A model generated the notes under the pieces. That model saw only the letters and a program-made list of their open reading frames with translations. It had not been told where the DNA came from and made no database searches. Below are positions 59,459 through 64,000 of a stretch of DNA of 64,000 nucleotides, piece by piece; positions within the stretch are counted from its first letter, which is position 1; the number at the start of each line of letters is the position of its first letter. The DNA is from Rhodothermales bacterium (GTDB lineage: Bacteria; Bacteroidota; Rhodothermia; Rhodothermales; JANQRZ01): contig JANQRZ010000007.1 in the NCBI GenBank assembly GCA_028284265.1, positions 1 through 64,000 on the forward strand. Reading direction: 5' to 3'. A program made the position numbers and the translations under genes.

Positions 59459-60760
59459 ATGCCTCGATTCAAGTCTGCCTGTTCGGCCCTGCTGGGTCTT
59501 CTTCTGCTCGCCGGGTGCGCCACGATAGAAGAGGGGCGCGAGGATAGGGGGAGCACCTCCGCCGCGGGCGGCTCCGGCTACGCGACGCCGCGCACCGATG
59601 CCACGATTGGCACCGTCCAACTCTACCGGACGGGAAATGAAAGCGCACTGCCGGTCCTGTCCATTGGGTCGGGTGAGACGCTGACGCTGGAGTTCGATCT
59701 CCTCTCGGAGTACGGCGAGCCGCTGACGATCTACTTCTACCACGCCGACCGCAACTGGCGGCGCGACCTGCTCCCGGTTGAGTACCTCCGCACGTTCCAG
59801 AGCGACGACCTCCGCGACTACGAGCCGTCGCTCGGCACGGAGATCCGCTACACGCACTACGAATACCAATTCCCGAACGCCAACATCGGGTTCCTCCGCA
59901 GCGGCAACTACATCCTTCGCGTGACTGAGTCGGGGCGCGAACGGGAGGTGCTGTTCGAGCGGGCGTTCTTCATCACCGAGCAGGCCGCCGAAGTCGAGTT
60001 TGCGATTCGGGATGGGTTGGCCGGGGGCGTCGGTGGAGCGTTCCTGCAACCCGTCGCCCGCATTCGCCCGCCCTCGGCGTTCGACAGTCCGATCTATGAC
60101 TACAACGTGTGTTTCGCTCGCAACGGGCGGTTCGCGCTCACGCGCTGCTCGGCGGAACCGACGCTCATCGGTGGGTCGCTCTTCCAGTTCTTTCTTCCGC
60201 GCGAGACCGCCTTCGCGCCCGAGGAGCCGCTCTACGACCTTGACCTGTCGGTGCTCCAGACCGGCCCGCAGGTGGCCCGTGTAGACTTCGAGACCTCGCC
60301 CTATACCGTGACGGTTGATCTCGATTATGCCCGCTTCGGGAGCGATTTGTTCGAGCGCGACCTGTCGGGACAGAGCCTCGTCTCGTCGGTCGTGCAGGAC
60401 GCGGCGGGGCCGGCGGACACCGGGGCCGAGTATGTCGAAGCGCTGTTCCGGTACGTTCCGCAGGACGAGCAGCAACTGGCCGGGCCGGTGATCCTGTCGG
60501 GCAGCTTCAACAACTGGGCGATTGACCCGGCGAATGAGCTTACGTGGAACGCGACCGAGCGGCGGTACGAGGGGAGCCTCCTCGTCAAGCAAGGGCAACA
60601 CATCTACAAATACGTTGCTGACGACCCCGCCGAGCGCGAGCGCATCCGGCGGACCGTCGGCATCGGGCAACCGAACTTGTACACGGCGTTCGTCTATCTC
60701 TACGATCCGTCGTTCGACACGGATCGGCTGCTCGCGGTGAGCAATGTGCTCGGTCAATGA
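59459..60760 (+). CDS. DUF5103 / type IX secretion plug-type lipoprotein
   Basis: I start at ATG 59459 (433 residues); a TTG 15 bases upstream gives no better N-terminus. A lipoprotein signal ends in LLLLAGC. The body has beta-sandwich units with DATIGTVQLYRTGNESALPV, TIYFYHADRNWRRDL, YEYQFPNANIGFLRSGNYIL and PVILSGSFNNWAIDPANELT, the DUF5103 pattern. In Flavobacteria this family is linked to the plug of the type IX secretion translocon. The protein's presence suggests a type IX system elsewhere, which I cannot see here. It is 113 bases after the previous gene. Confidence 0.85.
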   Translation: MPRFKSACSALLGLLLLAGCATIEEGREDRGSTSAAGGSGYATPRTDATIGTVQLYRTGNESALPVLSIGSGETLTLEFDLLSEYGEPLTIYFYHADRNWRRDLLPVEYLRTFQSDDLRDYEPSLGTEIRYTHYEYQFPNANIGFLRSGNYILRVTESGREREVLFERAFFITEQAAEVEFAIRDGLAGGVGGAFLQPVARIRPPSAFDSPIYDYNVCFARNGRFALTRCSAEPTLIGGSLFQFFLPRETAFAPEEPLYDLDLSVLQTGPQVARVDFETSPYTVTVDLDYARFGSDLFERDLSGQSLVSSVVQDAAGPADTGAEYVEALFRYVPQDEQQLAGPVILSGSFNNWAIDPANELTWNATERRYEGSLLVKQGQHIYKYVADDPAERERIRRTVGIGQPNLYTAFVYLYDPSFDTDRLLAVSNVLGQ

Positions 60761-60763
60761 CGC

Positions 60764-60831
60764 TGTTGGCTTTTGGCTGTTAGTTTTGGTCTCCCGGTAG
60801 CGAACGAACAGCTAAGAGCCAATAGCCTCTC
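60764..60831 (+). repeat. heptad-period inverted tract abutting the flavodoxin start
   Basis: GTTGGCT TTTGGCT GTTAGTT and, further on, GAACAGC TAAGAGC CAATAGC end at ATG 60832. The two halves are also roughly inverted copies (TTTGGCTGTTAG against the complement of CTAAGAGCCAA). Confidence 0.6.
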
Positions 60832-61308
60832 ATGCCCGACCCTATTCTCATTCTGATCGGAACACAGACCGGGAACTCCGAGCGCGTCGCGGACGACGTG
60901 GCCGATGCGCTCGCCGAGGTGGGTCACACGTCGCTGCTTGTCGATATGGCGGACGCGGTGCCGGAGATGCTGGAAGAGACCGACCGACTGATCACGGTCC
61001 TCTGCACATGGGCCGAGGGGACGTTCCCCGACAACGCGGTCGAGTTCTACGACTCGCTCGTCGCACTCGCGCCGGACCTATCGCACCTCGCCTACGGGAC
61101 TATCGGGTTGGGAGATCACCTCTACGATCCGTACTTCCTCACCGCCGCCTACCGGCTCGAAGACCGGCTCGACACGCTCGGGGCGACGCGGGCATTGCCG
61201 ATCTTCGAGATCGACAAGGGGCCATCGGCAGAAGACTTGGACGGCGCGCAGGCATGGGCGCTGCGTTGCGCGGAGGCCTTCGAGCGGGTGCGCACCAAGA
61301 TGGGCTGA
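60832..61308 (+). CDS. flavodoxin-like protein
   Basis: The 158-residue product has the FMN phosphate loop GTQTGNSERVADDVA and the second site CTWAEGTFPDNAVEFYDSL, with YGTIGLGDHLYDP for the isoalloxazine. It looks like the flavodoxin/MioC type with a size close to the norm. It would carry single electrons in the cytoplasm, but the partner is unknown. It stands alone in orientation between the DUF5103 gene and the M14 gene. The start is fixed by the heptad tract that abuts it. Confidence 0.9.
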   Translation: MPDPILILIGTQTGNSERVADDVADALAEVGHTSLLVDMADAVPEMLEETDRLITVLCTWAEGTFPDNAVEFYDSLVALAPDLSHLAYGTIGLGDHLYDPYFLTAAYRLEDRLDTLGATRALPIFEIDKGPSAEDLDGAQAWALRCAEAFERVRTKMG

Positions 61309-61416
61309 TCTTGTCGGTCGAGCGAGATCGGAACAGGAGGAAATGAGGTATGGTCTAAGGGAGGCACGTCTTGATCCTCTCTGCTTCTTTGCGGGCTTGG
61401 CTGCGCGCGCCTCGCT

Positions 61417-62514
61417 ATGCGTCTCACGGACCTTGATCTCACCGATATTCGGTTCCGCACCGATGCCGAAGCGCAGGCTGTGCTCCGCCACGCCTGCGCC
61501 ACGAATGCTGACCTTGCGCAGTTTCACGATCTCGGTACGAGCGAGGAGGGGCGGCCCATCGCGGGCATAACCCTCGGAAACGGACCGAAGTTGGTCACGC
61601 TCATCGCTGGGGCACACGCCGATGAGCCGGTCGGGCCGGAGACGCTGCGGACGTTTGTCCTCGGTACGCTCGCTCACCGCGATTGGCTCGCCGAGGAGGG
61701 CGGCTTCGCCGACCTGTTCGAGCGCTTCATCTTCCGCATCATCCCACAGATCAACCCCGACGCTGAAGCGCGCAACCAGCTTTGGATTGAGGCGTGGCCC
61801 GAGGTCGAGTCGTATCTCCAGCACCGCGTCCGCGAGCAGCCGGGAGACGATATCGAGTTCGGTTACCCGGTGATGCGTGCAGAGAACCGCCTCGCCTCCC
61901 GCTTCCTGTTCGACTATACGCCGATCTGCCTCCACATGAGCCTCCACGGGATGGGGTTCTCCGAGGGCGCGATGCTGCTCATCGAACGGGACTGGGTACA
62001 CCGAACAGAGGCACTCCGCGAGGCATTCGCTCAGGCGGCGAGCGAGGCGGGTCTGAAGCTGCACGACCACGACCGAGGGGGAGACAAAGGCTTCGACTAC
62101 GTCGATCCTGGCTTCTGGACGACCCCTGAGGGTACGGCGATGCGGGAGCACTTCCAGCGGCAGGGCGATTTCGAGACGGCGCGCAAGTTCTTCTACTCGT
62201 CGATGGAGCTAGCCAAGATCACCGGCTACGACGCCGAGCGTCAGCAGCACCCACTCTGCCTCGTCACCGAGTTGCCGCTCTTCGTGATCGAGCGCGAGTA
62301 CGAGCGCGAGCCGGGGCTGCCTTCCGCCTACCTTGCCTTCCTCGATCAACTTCCCGAGCTGCCACTCCGGCTACGGCAGGGCGAGTCCATCAACGATGTG
62401 CTTGAGGTCTACCAACTCCGCCCGCTTGATCTCGAAACCGCCGTCCGTCTGCAACTCCGCTGTATCGAACTCGGTTTGGAGTGCGTGCAGCGTGAGGCAA
62501 GGCTGGTCTCTTAG
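61417..62514 (+). CDS. M14 family zinc carboxypeptidase-like protein
   Basis: The 365-residue protein has TLIAGAHADEPVGPETLRTF with the HxxE zinc ligands, IIPQINPDAEARN (substrate-binding Arg/Asn), and SLHGMGFSEGAMLL with the third His. The fold is that of M14 carboxypeptidases or the related succinylglutamate desuccinylase branch. No signal peptide is present, so it is probably cytoplasmic. The catalytic Glu may be in TELPLFVIERE. It converges on spmB with a four-base overlap of the stops (62511-62514). Confidence 0.85.
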   Translation: MRLTDLDLTDIRFRTDAEAQAVLRHACATNADLAQFHDLGTSEEGRPIAGITLGNGPKLVTLIAGAHADEPVGPETLRTFVLGTLAHRDWLAEEGGFADLFERFIFRIIPQINPDAEARNQLWIEAWPEVESYLQHRVREQPGDDIEFGYPVMRAENRLASRFLFDYTPICLHMSLHGMGFSEGAMLLIERDWVHRTEALREAFAQAASEAGLKLHDHDRGGDKGFDYVDPGFWTTPEGTAMREHFQRQGDFETARKFFYSSMELAKITGYDAERQQHPLCLVTELPLFVIEREYEREPGLPSAYLAFLDQLPELPLRLRQGESINDVLEVYQLRPLDLETAVRLQLRCIELGLECVQREARLVS

Positions 62515-63053
62515 GCGAACAGCAGACGGACGACCCACACGGCGACGAGCATCGCGGCGAAGTCGGCGATCAGACCGGCGGGGACGGCGTGGCGCGTCTT
62601 CTTGATGTTGACCGCGCCGAAGTAGACGGCAATCACGTAGAACGTCGTCTCGGTCGAGCCGAACATCGTCGCAGCCATCTTGACGAAGAGCGAGTCCTCG
62701 CCAAACGTGTTGATCATGTCCACCACGATCCCCGCCGAGCCGGAGCCGGTGAGGGGTCGGACAATCGCCATCGGTAGCACCTCCGCCGGGAAGCCGATGA
62801 GCGCGAGCACCGGGCGGAGCGCATCAGTCAGGAAGTCCATAGCCCCGCTCGCCCGGAACATCCCGATGGCGAACAGAATGGCGACGAGATAGGGAATGAT
62901 ACGCACGGCGACCTCGAATCCTTCCTTCGCCCCCTCGACGAAGCTCTCGTAGACCGGCACCTTTTTGTACAGTCCGTAGAGCGGGAAGCCGACAAGGATG
63001 AGCGGCAGGACGAAGTAAGAGAGGAGGCTGATAATCTCGCGGAGCGTTTCCAT
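62511..63053 (-). CDS. spmB: spore maturation protein B-like membrane protein
   Basis: The 180-residue product has five or so transmembrane helices with LILVGFPLYGLYKKVPVYES, VEGAKEGFEVAVRIIPYLVA, MAIVRPLTGSGSAGIVVDMI and FGSTETTFYVIAVYFGAVNI, matching SpmB of the nucleoside-recognition (Gate) family. Non-sporulating Bacteroidota carry these pairs, so the spore name is historical. The substrate is unknown. It lies after spmA on the same strand with a heptad tract between them. Confidence 0.92.
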   Translation of the reverse strand: METLREIISLLSYFVLPLILVGFPLYGLYKKVPVYESFVEGAKEGFEVAVRIIPYLVAILFAIGMFRASGAMDFLTDALRPVLALIGFPAEVLPMAIVRPLTGSGSAGIVVDMINTFGEDSLFVKMAATMFGSTETTFYVIAVYFGAVNIKKTRHAVPAGLIADFAAMLVAVWVVRLLFA

Positions 63054-63056
63054 GGT

Positions 63057-63098
63057 TCAGGGAGCAGAAGGCAGAGGGCAGTAAGCGGAAAGGGAAAT
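63057..63098 (-). repeat. heptad-period tract abutting the spmB start
   Basis: On the minus strand TTTCCCT TTCCGCT TACTGCC CTCTGCC TTCTGCT CCCTGAA ends two bases before ATG 63053. CTCTGCC/TTCTGCT units are the clearest of the set. Confidence 0.6.
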
Positions 63099-63100
63099 GG

Positions 63101-64000
63101 TCAGGAAGGCAGTGCCTCCGTTCCTCCGTTCTTCCGCTCTTCCGTTCCTCCGCTCCTGTTCGGGTCCGAGGCGCGGGACTTAGGGAGCCGTCCGAGCAGC
63201 TTGGCGGCGGTGATGGCGACGACGAGCGAGATGCCGGTCGTGATGATGATGGCGAAGATGAGCTGGTTGATTTGGAGGCCCATCAGCGCGAGCAGCAGCA
63301 CCGGCGGGACGAGTTGGACGCTCGCCGTGTTGATGGCGAGGAGCATCACCATCGGGTTCGTCGCCGTGTCGTCCGTCGGGTTGAGGGTTTGCAGTTCTTC
63401 CATCGCCTTGATGCCGAACGGTGTGGCGGCATTGCCAAGGCCGAACACGTTGGCCGCCATGTTGAGGGCGATCATGCCAAGCGCCGGGTGGTCGTCGGGC
63501 ACCTCGGGGAAGAGTGGCTTGAGGATGGGGCGAACGAGTTTGACGAGAGCGTAGATGATGCCTGCTTCCTCGGCGATTTTGAGGAGGCCGAGGAAGAGGG
63601 CGAGCACGCCGATCAGGCTAAGGGCGATGCTCGCCGCCGTCTCCGCGAAATCGAGCGCGGCCCCCGCCATCGCGTTCATCTTGACGAACCGCACCGGCTC
63701 GAACGCAACCGTCGCCTCGACTAGCGCAGCACCGACCGGCTCCTCAAACGCGATGCGGCCTTGGAGTTGTTCGGTTCGGGAGTTGGTCACGTCGCGGATC
63801 GTGGCGAGCGGCTCGGGGAGGCTCGCGTCGGCGTCGAAGCGAAGCTGCGTGCCCTCGTTCGTGCGGATCAGCGTCGCGTCATAGGTGACCTCGGGCCGCG
63901 CGTCGGTGGCGTAGAGATCACCGTATTTGTCTGGGTCGATGCGGACCTCAACCGGCGTGCGCCGAGCCTCGGCGTCGTAGACGTCGAGGAAGGCGACGGT
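63101..64000 (-). CDS. spmA: spore maturation protein A-like (nucleoside recognition) protein, 5' end beyond window
   Basis: The frame stays open to the window edge, so the first residues are missing; 299 residues are seen. The visible N-terminal 90 residues (VEVRIDPDKYGDLYATD, TLIRTNEGTQLRFDADASL) look like a soluble insert before the membrane part. From about 110 on come helices with GVLALFLGLLKIAEEAGII, NMAANVFGLGNAATPFGIKA and NPMVMLLAINTASVQLVP, the SpmA signature. The last 17 codons carry an 8-base period tract encoding RSGGTEERKNGGTEA. A GTG that could mark a start at 63790 is an internal valine. Confidence 0.88.
   Translation of the reverse strand, partial: TVAFLDVYDAEARRTPVEVRIDPDKYGDLYATDARPEVTYDATLIRTNEGTQLRFDADASLPEPLATIRDVTNSRTEQLQGRIAFEEPVGAALVEATVAFEPVRFVKMNAMAGAALDFAETAASIALSLIGVLALFLGLLKIAEEAGIIYALVKLVRPILKPLFPEVPDDHPALGMIALNMAANVFGLGNAATPFGIKAMEELQTLNPTDDTATNPMVMLLAINTASVQLVPPVLLLALMGLQINQLIFAIIITTGISLVVAITAAKLLGRLPKSRASDPNRSGGTEERKNGGTEALPS
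63115..63161 (-). repeat. octad-period tract within the spmA 3' end
   Basis: On the plus strand CCTCCGTT CCTCCGTT CTTCCGCT CTTCCGTT CCTCCGCT is a clear 8-base repeat. Three units make 24 bases, so frame is preserved. It encodes a charged, Gly-rich tail that other SpmA proteins would not share. Confidence 0.6.

Noticed and set aside
63101-63790. GTG at 63790 as the spmA start
   Set aside because: The frame continues open to 64000 with plausible protein sequence, so the gene extends beyond the window.

Overview
The window is about 62-64% G+C chromosomal DNA from a bacterium that most resembles the Rhodothermota/Bacteroidota (Rhodothermales-like). The pointers are a DUF5103 type IX secretion plug-type protein, a DUF3078 outer-membrane protein, a small Hc1 histone-like protein, a one-protein hybrid two-component regulator with a Y_Y_Y domain, a SpmA/SpmB pair, and start sites that mostly lack Shine-Dalgarno sequences. 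The placement rests on gene content only. No phage, insertion sequence with a transposase, CRISPR array or rRNA was seen. No intergenic stretch exceeds about 300 bases; the longest (23143-23435, 27337-27588, 44188-44451, 7592-7810) hold upstream regions and no further gene that I can support.

Layout. 1-3.3 kb: a cut lipoprotein gene, an AraC regulator, a second lipoprotein and a DUF819 transporter-like protein, all on the minus strand. 3.4-7.6 kb: a plus-strand tetrapyrrole cluster (hemF, hemH, a methyltransferase, a HemL-like protein). The last enzyme and the ferrochelatase both have altered active-site residues. 7.8-11.1 kb: a short secretin, then an M15 peptidase and a PKD/SPOR lipoprotein on the other strand. 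12.2-23.1 kb: a nine-gene minus-strand pilus-assembly operon (pilin-like protein, PilC, PilB, three pilin-like proteins, PilT-like ATPase, PilM-PilN fusion, PilO-PilP fusion). 23.4-27.3 kb: an SH3/TPR protein and a hybrid sensor-regulator. 27.6-30.2 kb: aceK overlapping a potassium-channel gene. 30.3-31.4 kb: a 0.47-kb inverted-repeat cassette carrying a DUF559 endonuclease-like gene, and tRNA-Met. 31.4 kb: holB.

33.1-43.9 kb holds a cyanophycin (multi-L-arginyl-poly-L-aspartate) gene set: cphA, a second CphA-like Mur ligase, cphB and iadA, with a glycosyltransferase and a sodium:solute symporter. Together these could polymerise Asp and Arg into a storage granule, cut it to beta-Asp-Arg dipeptides and split those to free amino acids. 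44.1-49.6 kb: a 30-residue membrane peptide with its own terminator, gamma-glutamyltransferase, a HAD phosphatase, a membrane-anchored MutS-like ATPase and an EEP nuclease-like protein. 49.6-51.3 kb: a conspicuously A+T-rich SIR2-domain gene, the best candidate for recent transfer and phage defence. 51.4-64 kb: dnaE, a degenerate amino-acid-kinase-like gene, Hc1 with a clear promoter and terminator, outer-membrane and lipoprotein genes, flavodoxin, an M14 carboxypeptidase and spmB/spmA (spmA runs off the right edge).

A feature that conventional annotation does not name recurs through the right half. Short, degenerate tracts with a 7-base period, pyrimidine-rich on the coding strand, abut the start codons of at least six unrelated genes. 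Two related tracts (7- and 8-base periods) lie inside reading frames.
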